Source of the DNA: Dactylorhiza incarnata
Lineage: Eukaryota > Streptophyta > Magnoliopsida > Asparagales > Orchidaceae
DNA: 64,000 nt
NCBI GenBank assembly: GCA_033032865.1
Contig: JAWHQI010000004.1
Location: 28,440,001-28,504,000, forward strand
Direction of reading: 5' to 3'
Both the position numbers and the translations under genes were made by a program. Within the stretch, counting starts at the first letter, position 1. Every line of letters starts with the position of its first letter. Shown one piece after another: positions 21,678-33,621 of this stretch. The notes under the pieces are model-generated. The model was not told the origin of the DNA and ran no database searches. It worked only from the letters and a program-made list of their open reading frames with translations.

Positions 21678-23884
21678 CTATAGATGGTCTTAGCAGACTT
21701 TATCTTCATGACATCAGCTTGTCTTAGCTTGGCAGCCAAGCAAGTGTGGATGGCATCAGATACTGAGCTATTAGACTTGCCTATAAGCTTGAAAGCAGTC
21801 ATGTGCTTTGCTGAGAGGGATTAGAAGAGTCAGCTTCCTTATCCTTGAATGAACGGGCTGAAGTACCAAATACAAATGGTCCAGAATGGGCCATTTGAAT
21901 TACCTCATGGGGAGATTTCAAAGCACTCATCCCCATGCCCTTTCTTCTACTATAGAAAGGAGTATTTTCCTTCCTATAGGAACTCCCATTCTTCCAGTGG
22001 CTATACATGTTATCCTGGTCATACCTATTGAAGGGAAGCAACACCTTATGAAAGGTGGTATGAGTCTTAGCTTTAGCCTGCCCCTTTCTTCCATTCTCAG
22101 CTCCAATTGCTAATTTATTGAACCCTAGCCCTCTCCTATCAGTTTGGGAGGAGGTGTCAATAATGGGCAATATGGATTTGGGTTTGGAGAATTGAGCTAC
22201 TAAGCTCTTCTCTTTGAGAAGCTTCTCCTCAAGGTCCTTGATGACCTTATTCAATTGGGAGATGGTGCTCAATTGGACTACTGTAATTCCCTTGAGTTGG
22301 CTTATATCTCTACTCATCTGAGCCACCTGGTTAGATGACTCAGTGCAATCTTGCTTAGCCACCTGAAGGGAAGCAATTTCCTGAGCTTGCATCTTGGCTT
22401 GCTTCTTGCTCTTTTCAAAGCTTCCAAAAGAGCATCATACTTGTCAATCAATTGATTGACATCCACTTTTGGTTCTAAACCATTTTAATCATTTGATAAG
22501 CATGCTTCAGAATCTGGCATTGACTCATAATCAGAAGAAGGGAAAGGAGTAGGTACCTTGTCAGGATTGTCCTGACTTTATTCATCATCTTCTGTTATGG
22601 CCATTAATCCATGATGTTCTCTATCATCTTCATCCTCCTCTATGTCACTGTCTGAGTGAGACAGATGGGCCCTAATGCTAACCATTGCAGCAGGACTGTC
22701 CTCATCTTCTTCAGCTTTTCTCCTTCTTCTGAATCTGAGGATGATGACTCAGATTCCTCCATCTTTTCTCCTTCTTTGCTAAGAAGGATTTTTCATCCTT
22801 CCTTCCCTTCTGGTGATGAGATTTCTTCTCACCTCTTTCCTTTCCTTTGACTGGAGAGTCATCTATGACATGTCCAGGCTTGCTGCAGTAATAATATATC
22901 ACATTATTTGAAATATGTTTAACATGTTTAGGATCATACCTGTCACCCTTTGGGTGACCCTTCTTGGGATTTGAGGAGGCGGAAGGTTTGTTCTTCCATT
23001 GATTCCTCCTCATCAACTTCTTGAAATTCCTTGAGAAGACATCAAATTCTTCATTAAATTTGGTGTTGTCTGAAGTGTTGAGCTCAGAACCTTTTGGGTC
23101 AACAACCCTCCTTGGTGGAGAGGGTATTCTGGTCTTGCTCTTCTTGGAGCTTTCAGCTTTGAGAGCCACAACTCTCTCCCTTGCATGAGGCCTGGTGGAT
23201 GTGTCCTCCTACTTCCTTGCAGACAGATGCATCTCATAGGAGAGCAGCTTTCCAAACAAAGTATGGAGAGGGGTCACACCCAGCTTTGCAACTTCTCTGA
23301 TGGCACATATCTTTGTATCTCAATCTCTTGTAAGAGATCTTAGGAATTTGTCATTTATCTCATAATGACTGAAGACCCTTCCATAGGTCCTCAGCTCATT
23401 TACCACCCTAAAAAAATCTCTTATAGCAATCAGCTATACATTCCAGGCTGTGTTGCCTGAAGGCTTTATACTCCTGATTAAGGAGGGATTTCCTATCATC
23501 CCTCACTTCTTCAGTACCTTCCATATACACAATTAGTGTATCCCACATATCCTTGGCAGTTTTACAATGGACCAAGTTTTGGAAGGTGGAATCATTAATT
23601 GCATTTACTATTATATTTTGTGCTCTTTTGTCCATGGTAGCAAGTGCAATTTCATCCTTAGTCATTTCAGCATATGACTTGGCCACTTGTCTAGTGGGAT
23701 CAATAGTGGAGGGCTTTGTGAAGACCAAGAGACCCTCCTAGATAGTAATATAAATCCTAGGGTCTAAGGCTTCCATAAATAGTCTTACCCTTTGCTTCCA
23801 TATGCCAAAAGATTCCTTCTTGCGTATGGGCAACTTCATAGTCCCCATTTCCTTCTGACCTCTAGTGGCAGCCTTTGGATTCAT
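21678..23884 (-). pseudogene. Gag of copia E, 5' part (decayed, split by M)
   Basis: Read on the minus strand from MNPKAATRG at 23884. The N-terminal capsid-type domain has a FGIWKQRVRLFMEALD motif (about 23820-23780) and the 23728-23408 block (CKTAKDMWDTLI). Then a basic region with the NFKKLMRRN motif and a degenerate zinc knuckle YYYCSKPGHVIDDS (about 22900-22860), followed by a Ser/Glu-rich stretch. A coiled-coil block at 22392-21799 (leucine heptads, ISQLNKVIKDLEEKLL) follows. It is interrupted at 21678 by M and resumes at 14530. Stops and frameshifts are scattered. The layout (two zinc fingers separated by a coil) matches B and C gag. Confidence 0.82.
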
Positions 23885-23943
23885 ATTTGACTACACTTAT
23901 GTAGGATCTGGTCAGACTGTTAAGTCCTTTTTGACCAACCTCA

Positions 23944-23954
23944 CTCTGATATCA
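23944..23954 (-). other. Primer binding site of copia E
   Basis: The minus strand reads TGATATCAGAG, one base off the TGGTATCAGAG consensus, 2 nt from the LTR end. Confidence 0.75.
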
Positions 23955-23956
23955 CT

Positions 23957-25318
23957 TGATAGTTTATAGGGTAGTAGTCTAATTCACATAGAGGGGGGTT
24001 GAATAGGTCTCTTTTAATTTACTTAAGTGCAGCTAGCAGTTAATGGATAATAAATAAAAACTCAAGCAAAACATAGAAAGCACACAGTCCTTTATAATGG
24101 TTCCCCAAGATAGTGTGGCTATGGGTAGTCCACTTTCCCTCTACACCTTTCTAATAGTGTGTTAGACAAGGAAACCTCCTCCAAACTTAGCTCCAAGAGC
24201 TTACAACTCAGATCCCACAGGATCTCTCATGTTTGCTCCAAACCCTACCTCAGGCTAAACAGCCCTACCAACTTAAAGTCTTCCCACTCCTACAACTCAG
24301 AAATCACCTCGATTTCCTACCTCGGGCCTATCAAGAATCCCTACCTCAAATCTGCAAAGAGTTCCTACACTCAAGCTTTCAGCTCTACTTCTCAGGCTCA
24401 ATAGCCCTACAAACACTCAGGCTCAACAACCTTACTACTCAGGCTTACCATCCCTACAGCTCAGGCAAAATGCCCTACAAACTCAGAACAATATTGTTCC
24501 TACATAGGTTATAAGTTTAGCTTACAACATATGACAGCAATGAAGTTTCCTTCAACTTATTGTCTTCTGTTGTTGATGCACAGTTGGTGCTGCCTTGAAG
24601 CAGGGAAGAATGGTAAAACTTCAGACCTTGCTCCTATCTAGTCTTCCTCTTCAGCAGATGAGGAAAGATCACCTTGCTCTTCTGGAATTAACCTGGAAGA
24701 GCTATCTTCTCTCCTTGTATCTGCTAGCTGGTTCAGGAAGCAGGAGGAAAGAACTTGATGTAGTCGTCAATGAAACAGTGAAGTTTTTTTCTTTCCACTT
24801 TTCAACACACTTTCTTAAATGCCCTAAGTTGTTCTTTTATACCTCTTCCATCTTCAACAGCACTAAGGAGGGCCCTGACAAAGTATGGAGGAGGATAGAA
24901 TACTTTATCTTGCTTTATGGCCACTTGTGCCAAAAGCAGATCCTGCCAATATTGTCTTCAGATTTGAATCAGTCTCAGCGGTTGGGCTAAGACAGTCTTC
25001 AGTCTCAGCGGTTGAGCTGTCTTCATCTCAGCGGATCCGCTGAGACAGATTTTCTTCTCGGCGGATTCTGTCTAAATGCATCTCAGCTGAGTTAGACCCT
25101 TCTCAGCGGGTCCTGACCTCGTCTCAGTGGTTCAGCTGAGACAGTGAGCTCATCTCAGCGGTTTTGACAGTAAACCACTGACTTTATCCCAATGCTTGGA
25201 ATAACTTAACCCTGCATAGTCATGATGCAAAATATGGTTTATCAAATATAATATGTACTTAGCATTGTGAGTGATGCCTCTTCAAATTAATGGAACATTG
25301 AGGGCAATATTCCCAACA
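23957..25318 (-). repeat. 5' LTR of copia E
   Basis: 1362 bp, starting TGTTGGGAATATTG at 25318 and ending ...CTATCA at 23957 on the minus strand. U3 (24960-25170) carries CTCAGCGG/CCGCTGAG palindromes; a perfect example is near 25010-25050. The leader (24230-24510) has an eight-fold array of GTAGGGxTxTTGAGCCTGAG-like units. A partial sister LTR in plus orientation is at 36464-37547. E's other LTR is not in the window. Confidence 0.85.
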
Positions 25319-25530
25319 TTATAGCAAAGCCTCATTTGGTTTAGCACGAAAAAAATTATAACTAAGAATTGTCATCATCCTCACGTGATTAGGTGTAGTT
25401 TTAATTTAAAAATTATTGGTTAAACGAGAAATAAAACAGAAAGAAAAAAGAAAGAGAATACACGATTAATTTCATCAATACTAGATAAACCCAAACAACC
25501 ATGCATTCCCCGGCAACGACGCAAAAAACT
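25319..25530 (-). other. Leader of gypsy element J with primer site
   Basis: On the minus strand, downstream of the J LTR: a tRNA-Asp-type site (plus strand CCCCGGCAACGACGC, 25508-25522, one base off consensus), then A-rich leader. Cut at 25318 by the E LTR, so J gag is not adjacent. Confidence 0.7.
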
Positions 25531-27310
25531 TGATGCACTCACGTCAAGTGTACCGGTCGCACAAGTAATATAAAATGGGAGGAACTCCCCAAGTATCAAT
25601 CTTAGAGGAATACAGGATGGTGTCGAGATTTATGTTCGTAATGAAATACTTAATCGAAGAGTTTTCTTAACAGGACTTTGAGTTGGGGTTTTTTTTAGAA
25701 CAATAACACTAAACGAGAAAATGTGGGATGCAAACACCGCGTCGCTTGGTGAAAGGGACTGCTATAGGTCGCTATGCTTTGCTTTGGCTGGCGGATGGAG
25801 GAGTAGGCTAGCTGATGGATGATTCGCATCGGTGGAATTGTGGTGAGGGTCGTTAGCAACTCTTGTCTAGGCGAAAAGATTATACGGGTCGTTAGCACCG
25901 CTTCGCAATGCGGATGGACGAGTAGGCTTGCTGATGGAGTGAGAGCAAGGGCGGAGTGAGGGTCGCAAGCACCTTGTCACAAAGAACGCCACAAGGAATT
26001 GCTAGTGCGACAAACTCAACGCAATGACAGGATGGAGGATGGAATGGGGGCGCTCCTCACTTGCATAAACCACAAGACGATTTCACATAGACATGAAATA
26101 AACAAAATAACATATTAGGGTTTTGCAATCATCATTCATACAACACAACATTCAACAAGAAATTACTGCAACAGTACAGAGGGGGTAAGAATACAACCAA
26201 AGTGCGAAGACTCAATGGAGATTCGCGGTCGAAATCGTAGTGTTGTCAAGCCTCGTCTGTGCTCGGTCTTCAACTGCCATCCGGGGTCCAGAAGAGTTGT
26301 TACCTCCTTCTACATTACCCATCTTTGTGTATCAGCTTTGGTCAAGCCCTTATCGAAGAACTCTGAAAATGCAGCGAGAAATCCCTTGAAATGGAGATTG
26401 GGAGCATACGAGTGATGGAGGAAGCCAAGTATGAAGTCCTAGCCTTTGATTTGCAAGAGAATGGTGACTGGATCTCCTCCTTAAGGTGGGCAGTGGTGGA
26501 GCAGCAAAAAGGACGGATCAAGGAGCTTTGGCACGAAAAACTGGTGGGTCCTAGAATAGGGCGACATCCAACATTTTTATTGTAAACCAAGTAAAAAATA
26601 GGCAAGCACGGCCGAACACACGACCGTGCATGGATCATGTGATACTTATCACGCAGAAATTGCCCAGCCTGGCACAACAGTAGACCATGTGATTTTGATC
26701 ACGCACGAGAAAAATAACCCGTGCGAGAACAAAATGCATGGGCAGCAACAAAGCGCTAAAATCAGGCTAATTAAGAGAAGATAATGCGTTTACTTCACGC
26801 ACGGTGAATCTAACCGTGCGTGAAGAAAATACACGGGCAATAATTTCATAAAATATATGGACAAAAAGAGGAGCTCGTGCGATTTTACTCACGCACGGAC
26901 AAAACTGCCCGTGCACGAACAAAACGCACGAGCAGGGCAGATCACTATCCTAGGGCATTGTAGGAAGTGCACGATCATAGGGATCGTGCGTTAAGGAAAT
27001 GCACGACCGTGCGATTCCTACAGAAATGAAATCTGGGCAGCATAGGAGATCTTCCCACCTGCATAGCAAAACACCAGCTAGGAACACACCTCCAGCACGA
27101 TCCAAACACAAGAAAAAGAATGGGGAGCACCATGTGCTTACCCCCAACAATACAGCACGCAATTGCATACCACCACAGGCCTAAACAGTGCACGAACAGT
27201 GAAAGTGTGTACAAGTGAAATACAAGCAATTAAGGCCTGAAAGTGTAGTGCAAAAGAGTGAAAACTAGCCCGGATGAGTGCGTAAAACACTATAAATATT
27301 GGACTCATCA
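25531..27310 (-). repeat. 5' LTR of gypsy element J (Athila-like)
   Basis: 1780 bp, plus-strand edges TGATGCACTC and GGACTCATCA. Related to the M LTR but clearly another family: the LTR start (GTACCGGTCGCACAAGTAAT) and the GATGGAGGAAGCC block are shared. Palindrome array CACGCACGG/CCGTGCGTG at about 26595-27020. Inserted into the integrase of gypsy N. Confidence 0.82.
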
Positions 27311-28893
27311 CATGGTAGATATTGTTGTAGGCAAATTCGATCATATAGAGGTGGTCCTCCCATATCTTTCTGAAATCTAAGGTGCACATCCGGAGCATGT
27401 ATTCCATTGTCCTATTGCTCCTCTCGGTCTGCCCATCCATTTGTGGGTGGAAGGTCGTGCTAAGCTTTAGCTTGGTACCCAATAGTTGGTGAATCAACTT
27501 CCAGTCATTTGATCTGAAACACCCATCTCGATCACTTACGATGTTACGGGGAACTCCATGCAATCATACAATATTATCAACGTATAGCTTGGCTAGCTTT
27601 TCCATGGAATGAAGTGTGATACTTTTGTCAAATGATCTACGATCACCCAAATGGCATCGTTCCTGTGTTGTGATCTCGGCAATCTGTGCACATCCATCGA
27701 AATATCGTCGAACTTCCATTCCAGAATTGGCAAAGACTTTAGAAACCCACTAGGTCTTTGACATTCATCCTTCACCAATGCGCAAGTATGACACTTGGCC
27801 ATATAGAGAGCAATGTCTTTCTTCATACCTGGCCACCAAAAGAGTTTCTTCATGTCCATGTACATCTTTGTGCACCCCGGGTGGATCGAGTACTTGGAAA
27901 GTGAGCCTCGTACATCAATTCTTCTCATAATTTGGCAACTTTGGGGATGCACAATCTTGCATTCTTCCATACAAGACCATCATCGAAGGAGAATTTAGCG
28001 TTAGACCCATCCACAGTCTCCGCTTTGTAACGCTTCATGCTTTCATCTAGCTCCAAAGCTTGTCGAACTTGATCGACAAGGTAATATTGAACCTTCATCC
28101 AGTTCAAGCATGCTGAAGTAGATGCTCTCATATCGACACAAGAGGTCCCCAAGGATTCTAGATCACGGATCAGATGCTCATCATGCATCAAAATCCAATT
28201 TGCTTGCGCGGGAGCCCACCGACTCGGCGCGTCTGCAACAACATTTCCCTTTTCGGGATTGTAACGAATATCAAAGGTGTAGTCCCAAAGGAACTCCATC
28301 CACCTCCTTTGCCACATATTCAACTCCTTATGATTTAACATGTACTTTAGGCTCTTGGGGTTTGTAAAGATGTCAATCTTTACACCATATAGGTAATGCC
28401 GCCACAGTTTAAGAGTGAATACCATGACCGCCAACTCCAAGTCATAGACCGGGTAGTTCTTCTCATGTACTTTCAACTGACGGAAGCCATAAGCAATCAC
28501 ATTTCCGAATTGTACCAGGACGTAACCCAAGACACTCCCAGAGGCATTGGTATATATCGTGTAGCATTTCGTACCACTTGGCGAGCATAAGATGGGCGTC
28601 GTGGTTGGACGACTCTTTATCTCCTTAAAAGCTCGTGCGCACTCGGGCGACCAAGCGAACTTCTGATCTTGCTTACTCAACTTAGTGATAGGAAGTGCAA
28701 TCCTCAAAAATTTCTCTGTGAAGAACCTATAGTAGCTGGAAAGTCCTAAGAAACTTCAGACTTCCGCCACATTTTTCAGCACAGACCACTCTCAAATTGC
28801 CACTATCTTCGACGGATCGACTGTGATTCCCTCACCACTAACAACTTGACCAATGTGTTGGCACCAAAAATGTGCTAAGTCTAAACTTGCACA
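27311..28893 (-). pseudogene. Gypsy N pol: end of RT, RNase H and integrase (decayed, truncated)
   Basis: Minus strand: RT tail (HIGQVVSGEGITVDPSKIVAI, 28870-28792), RT-RNase H region (28707-27925) with FAWSPECARAFKEIK and YNPEKGNVVADAPSR, then integrase with CHTCALVKDECQRP zinc-finger end, DAIWVIVDHLTKVSHF and SDRDGCF...DGQTERSNRTME (D and E catalytic motifs). In the RNase H motif the usual TDASG reads TNASG, so a catalytic aspartate is lost. Stops and frameshifts are present. The layout fits a chromovirus-type Ty3/gypsy. Cut at 27311 by the J LTR and near 28893 by LTR I. Confidence 0.85.
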
Positions 28894-28915
28894 AGCCGAA
28901 GGATGAGGGGGCGAT

Positions 28916-29685
28916 TGTTGTGTAGACGGAACTTTGAGCCATGGGTGAAGGAGAAAGAGAGGAATAAAATATATGGCCGCGAGCAAGAGACGAGACCAGA
29001 TCTACCTACCGCGGTGAATGCCTCTCTTACGACGGGCAATGCTATTCCAATAAAATATGAGTTATAGCTGAAGTTACATTGAGATACAAAGAAATATAGT
29101 ACAAGGTCTGAAGAAATGAGCTGTCAATTAAGGAGGTCGCCGAGAGCTGAAGGAGACCACCTGAAGGAGACTGCTTGGCAGAGGCTAGACCGCCTGGTTG
29201 CTGCGGTCTGAAAACATAAGACCGCTCAGGTCATAAGCTGGGGATGGAAACTTCCCCCCAAGTCCACTTCTTAGTACCCCCTCCCCTCTATTTATAGGAG
29301 TGAGGACCTGCCCAAACGGGCAGGTCTAAGAATAACAGGCTGCCCGGATTTGCTGAGATTGCTTGTTGATATCGCCGAGACCACTGAAACGTCGGGCAGG
29401 CTGAGACTGAAGGGTAGGCTGAGACCACCAGGCAGGCTAAGACTGTCAGGCAGGCTAAGACCATCGGGGGCTGAGACCGCCAGGCAGGATGAGACCGCCT
29501 AAGACCGCCTGAGACCATCGGGCAGGCTGAGACCACCATAGATCGCCTGAGACCACCTGGCAGGCTGATATTGACAGAGACCGGCTAGCAGGCTGAGACC
29601 ATCGGAGACCGCCTGGCAGGTTGAGACCGTCGGGCCGGCTGAGACCGCTGGAGACTGCTAGCAGGTTGAGTCCACCCGGGGCAGG
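28916..29685. repeat. Partial copia-type LTR I
   Basis: Edge TGTTGTGTAGACGG at 28916. Carries GAGACCGCC / GGCGGTCTC repeats (about 29105-29680) and a TATA-like CTATTTATAGG at 29289-29299. Orientation is unsettled: a GAGGGGGCGAT tract before 28916 suggests plus, but the TATA box and palindrome order match LTR H read on minus. The right end is cut by LTR F. Confidence 0.6.
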
Positions 29686-30289
29686 TGTTGGGAAAATCCC
29701 CTTGGATTTATCTTAACAAATTATCTAAATTGATTTTATCTCTTAGGTTTTCATTACCCATTGTATAGTGAGGGTAATATGGTCATTAGATGTATTAGGA
29801 TATCTCACTTAACTTAGGGTGTCAAGACCAGATCAAGACATGCTGAATTTGGTATAAGTTAATAATTGTGTCAAATAGAAATCGACGCTACATCGAATTG
29901 ATGTCGATGCTACTTAGACTAGAAGTCTAAGCAACTCAACCTTCTGTCGAAGTAGATCAAGTCGATGCTATGTCGAAAGGATGTCAATGTAGATCAAATG
30001 GACATGTCAAGTATCATGAGAAGTCGACGCAACTTCTACTTCAACTCAATGCAGAAGAAAGAATCTATCAAAGCCATCTGAAGTCGACGCAATATCGACT
30101 TCAATTTGATGCGGATGATGAATTTTAGAGTCAAACCCTCAACTCAAAGGTTACATAGATAAGGTATCGACGCAACATCGACAAGCAGACTTCAATAAGA
30201 GAAAGAATGAGTTCGAAGCTGCTCTTACAAGAACTTGAAGGTACGTCGATAAGAGAGAAAGAGAACTCGAAGCAACGTCGAATACAGTC
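29686..30289 (+). repeat. LTR F, first part
   Basis: Starts TGTTGGGAAAATCCCC. U3 carries GTCGACGCAA/TTGCGTCGAC-like and ATCGAC units (29885-30280). Interrupted by element G with target duplication CAGTC (30285-30289); continues at 35632. Confidence 0.72.
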
Positions 30290-32298
30290 TGTTAGAACCT
30301 AGTCTTAATTTGGATTAGGATCCCAACTCAAATAGGGGGAGATTGTTGGAACCTTAGTTTTGATTTGAGTTAGGATCCACCTTTAGTGTCTAAGTTTATA
30401 TCATAACATATATTATAACTTAGATTAAATCCCATTAAGATAATAGGCTAAAAATAGATATATATTTAATAGGCAGAAAATAAGAGAAAGATAATATTTA
30501 CATAAGTTTTCTGCATTCGATGAACGTCCACCTGCGTTCGACGAACGGCGCTCTGTGCTCGACGAATGGTATTCATTCTGCGCTCGACGAAATCCAGTGG
30601 TTCAGCGTTCGACGATCCTGTCTCAGCGGTTCAGCGGTCGACGAATAGATCGTCTCAGCGGTCGATGAACAGACCCCGTCTCAGCGGTCGAAGAATTTGT
30701 CTAAGAGCAGCGCTTGACGATCAAAGCTCAACACTCGACTCTTTTGCTCAAGCTCAGCGCTCGATGCTTGTGCTCAAGCTCAGCGGTCGACGCTTTTGCT
30801 CAAGCTCAGCGGTCAACGAATTTATCCAGGCTCAGCGGTCGACGAGAAGTTGCGTTCGACTAACTCAAGTATGCGTTCGATGAACAGCTCAATACTTCAG
30901 CGGTCAATGAAATTATCCAGGCTCAGCGGTCGATGAATCGTTCCATTTTACGAACTCCAGTCTGCGTTTGACGAATATTCAGCAGATGTTCAGAATAGTG
31001 AATCAAATATTCAGGTCGACAAATCAAATGATGAGGTCGACGAACTTGAAGCTCAGCTCGACGAAATATCTGCAGTATTATTTTATATTATTCTCAGCTC
31101 GACTAATATGATGACAGATTTTATAAAGCAATATTTATTATTTCTATTTATATATTTCTATATATATATATATTGATGAATTAACATTACAGCTGTTGAA
31201 GCATTAAATGCTATAGCCATTTGGCAGAAATAATAAATGTTGTAGCCGTTGCAGCAAGCCAAAGACGGCAAGATTTGTCCGCTCGAGGAATCAGAATTAA
31301 AGAGATATTATTTCTTTCCTCTTCCGTCGGCAAGGATTCAAATCAGCCCAGGAAAGAGGACAATGGCTTTACACGATAGCAGGAGACAACTCATCAATAT
31401 AGCAGCACAGAAAAAGAGAAAGAAGAAGGTTGTCGAGAAAGAAATATATAGAAGAAGATCTACAGCAGATCACATCTCTCCATAGATATAACATCAATAT
31501 ATATCATATTGCTGTACAGATTATATATACAGAACATATTATATTTGATGTACAGGAAAAGAAGAAGAAGAGAAACAGAGGAGCAAAAAGAAGAAGCCGA
31601 TCAAGATATATTATATCTTCTTTTTGCCTAACTCTTCTCTTGCAGATCATCTATATCCTGAGACACCAATCACCATTATTTGCTCAGGATCAAAACTGCA
31701 AGAAGTAGAACAGAGTATTTGCAATCAAGATAAAGGAGCCCCATCCACAAGCTGTCATCAAACTAAATCAGACAGGGGGAGCTTTCTTCATCATCATCAG
31801 GATCCAAACACAACATCTCATCAGGATCATCAAGAGTCTTCTCAGCAAAAAGAGAAGAGCAATATATCTTTGCCCTTTTCTCCTTCCCATCTTGTAAAGG
31901 GTTAAATCTCCCTTCAATAGTTTACTCCCGGTGACAGGCCACCTTAGCAAAAACCTGCATCTTGGTTTTGAGCACCTGATCAAAAGCTCTATGGTGTGTG
32001 GACACCTGAACAAAATCACCTTGGTGTGAGGGCACCTGATCAACAACCTCCTAGTGGATTCCTACCAGTGGGTAGAAGAGTAGATGTACCCAGGTTGAGG
32101 GGAACTACTATATTTTTTTGTGTCATCTGGTTTGCTTGTTGGTTTGCTTGTTTTATTTCATGTTTTTATTTGTTGTGATTCTTATGCACTCTTACTGTTT
32201 GATTTTATTACTCAGCAAACACTTATATACATATCATTATTATGAAGTAAAACTTAAACAAGATCTTTTAAAATAATTAAGAACTAACTTTCCTTTCA
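30290..32298 (+). repeat. 5' LTR of element G
   Basis: 2009 bp. Contains an internal purine tract and second TGTTGG start (30334-30350), a dense array of TTCGACGAAC and CAGCGGTCGACG units (30525-31110), and three GCACCTGATCAAAA-type leader units near 31970-32050. Confidence 0.9.
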
Positions 32299-32300
32299 AT

Positions 32301-32312
32301 TGGTATCAGAGG
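32301..32312 (+). other. Primer binding site of element G
   Basis: TGGTATCAGAGG, 2 nt after the LTR end; initiator tRNA-Met type. Confidence 0.85.
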
Positions 32313-32391
32313 AAGTTGATTTTTCACACAGGCTAACGCCTGAAATCACAAAGATCATTTAGTTCTTATTTTTGTTAAAGGGTTTTTCTAA

Positions 32392-33206
32392 ATGGCACTA
32401 GCAGATTTTTCTCTTTCAGATCCACCTTTATGTAATTTGGATAGTTTTCCTTTATGGCAAGTTAGAATTAAGTTATATATGAATGTCATAGATGAAAATA
32501 TTTACAAATCTGTTTTGACAGGACTTTCATCTTCAATCCCTTCATCTGAAGAAGAAGAAATGCTGAAAAGTGCTGATGCCATGGCCATGAACATATTGGC
32601 TAAATCAATGTCAAAAGACATTCTTCATAAAGTGGCTGATTGCACTTCAACAAATTAAAGAGCATTTGGAACTCCCTCTCAAGGATGGTAAATGAACCCT
32701 CTTCTACTTCTTCCACTAACTGTTTGTTTGATGCAGAACCATCATTCAGTCTAACTGAAGAAGAAGAAAAAGAAGAACAGAAGGCCAGAGCTTTCTGCAT
32801 GTTGGCAATATATGGCTCAAGCTCATATCACATATCAAAATCTGAATCTGAATCAGAAAAGGTAAAAGAGGTATCTACAAATTTTATTTCTACCTCTGAT
32901 GTTAAAACTGTTTTCAATTCATCATGTACAGATTTAATAATTGCTGAAAATTACAAATCTAGAAATGAAATTAGAAAAGAGTTAAAAATATCTAATTTGA
33001 TTTCTGAATATAACAAACCTCAAGAAAATTTTAAAATATCAGCAGAACATATTATTTGTTTAAAAAATAAGTTAGTTAAGGCTAAAAACTTTAAACAAAC
33101 TTTTAAAGAAAAAGAAATATTTTATGATCAGCAACATCAAAGAAATTTTTCAAATCTGTGCTTTGATGAAATAAAAAGGCCAACATATCAGGCAATTTTG
33201 TTTTAA
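32392..33206 (+). pseudogene. Short Gag-like gene of element G (frameshifted)
   Basis: Starts MALADFSLSDPP; the N-terminal 85 residues align with the A gag (1061) and D' gag (62192). A one-base frameshift near 32650 separates it from the second segment, which holds WNSLSRMVNEPSSTSS, an acidic run and RAFCMLAIYGSS. As in A, the capsid core and zinc knuckle are missing and the join is at the same place. The tail is Lys/Asn/Ser-rich. Stop near 33206. Confidence 0.72.
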
Positions 33207-33621
33207 CTGTTTAATATTTTTTACTTAAATTATAATTAAATTAAACAGCAGTTAAATGATTCTCTTGAATTTTTCTATCTTAAAACAAAGTCAGATAAAC
33301 TTCACATTCTTCCAGATTTTTTCCAAAATTAGTTTGAGCATTCTACTCAAATAGCATAGATCAGAAATGATCAGAGCTCTGAGTGTGAGTCTCTTCTGAT
33401 TAAGGGGATTCTATAGAAAGAAGCTATCAGGCATTGTCTTTTTTATTTTAAAATTCTTAGAATCCAATAACAGCTAGCAATTCATTATTAAAATCCTATT
33501 TAAATCAAAATTTAGGAAATCAGAATTGCTTAAATGAATTTTAAAAGTAGGAAATAATCTCTGACCCTAAAGCTTCAAAGACTTTTTATGCTTAGGTATC
33601 CTAAACCAAATAGGGGGAGAT
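33207..33621 (+). other. Non-coding 3' interior of element G with polypurine tract
   Basis: AT-rich, no ORF. The tract AGGGGGAGAT at 33612-33621 directly precedes the LTR. An inverted repeat (33598-33611 with 33640-33653) brackets the junction; a second pair (33651-33665 with 33695-33709) brackets the internal tract/TGTTGG copy. Confidence 0.75.

Noticed and set aside
24159..24990. Plus-strand ORFs within the E LTR
   Set aside because: They are translations of the leader tandem array and U3, antisense to the element, without protein features.
29105..30280. CRISPR-like spaced repeats
   Set aside because: Spacing is irregular, units are degenerate palindromes inside plant LTRs, and no cas gene exists.
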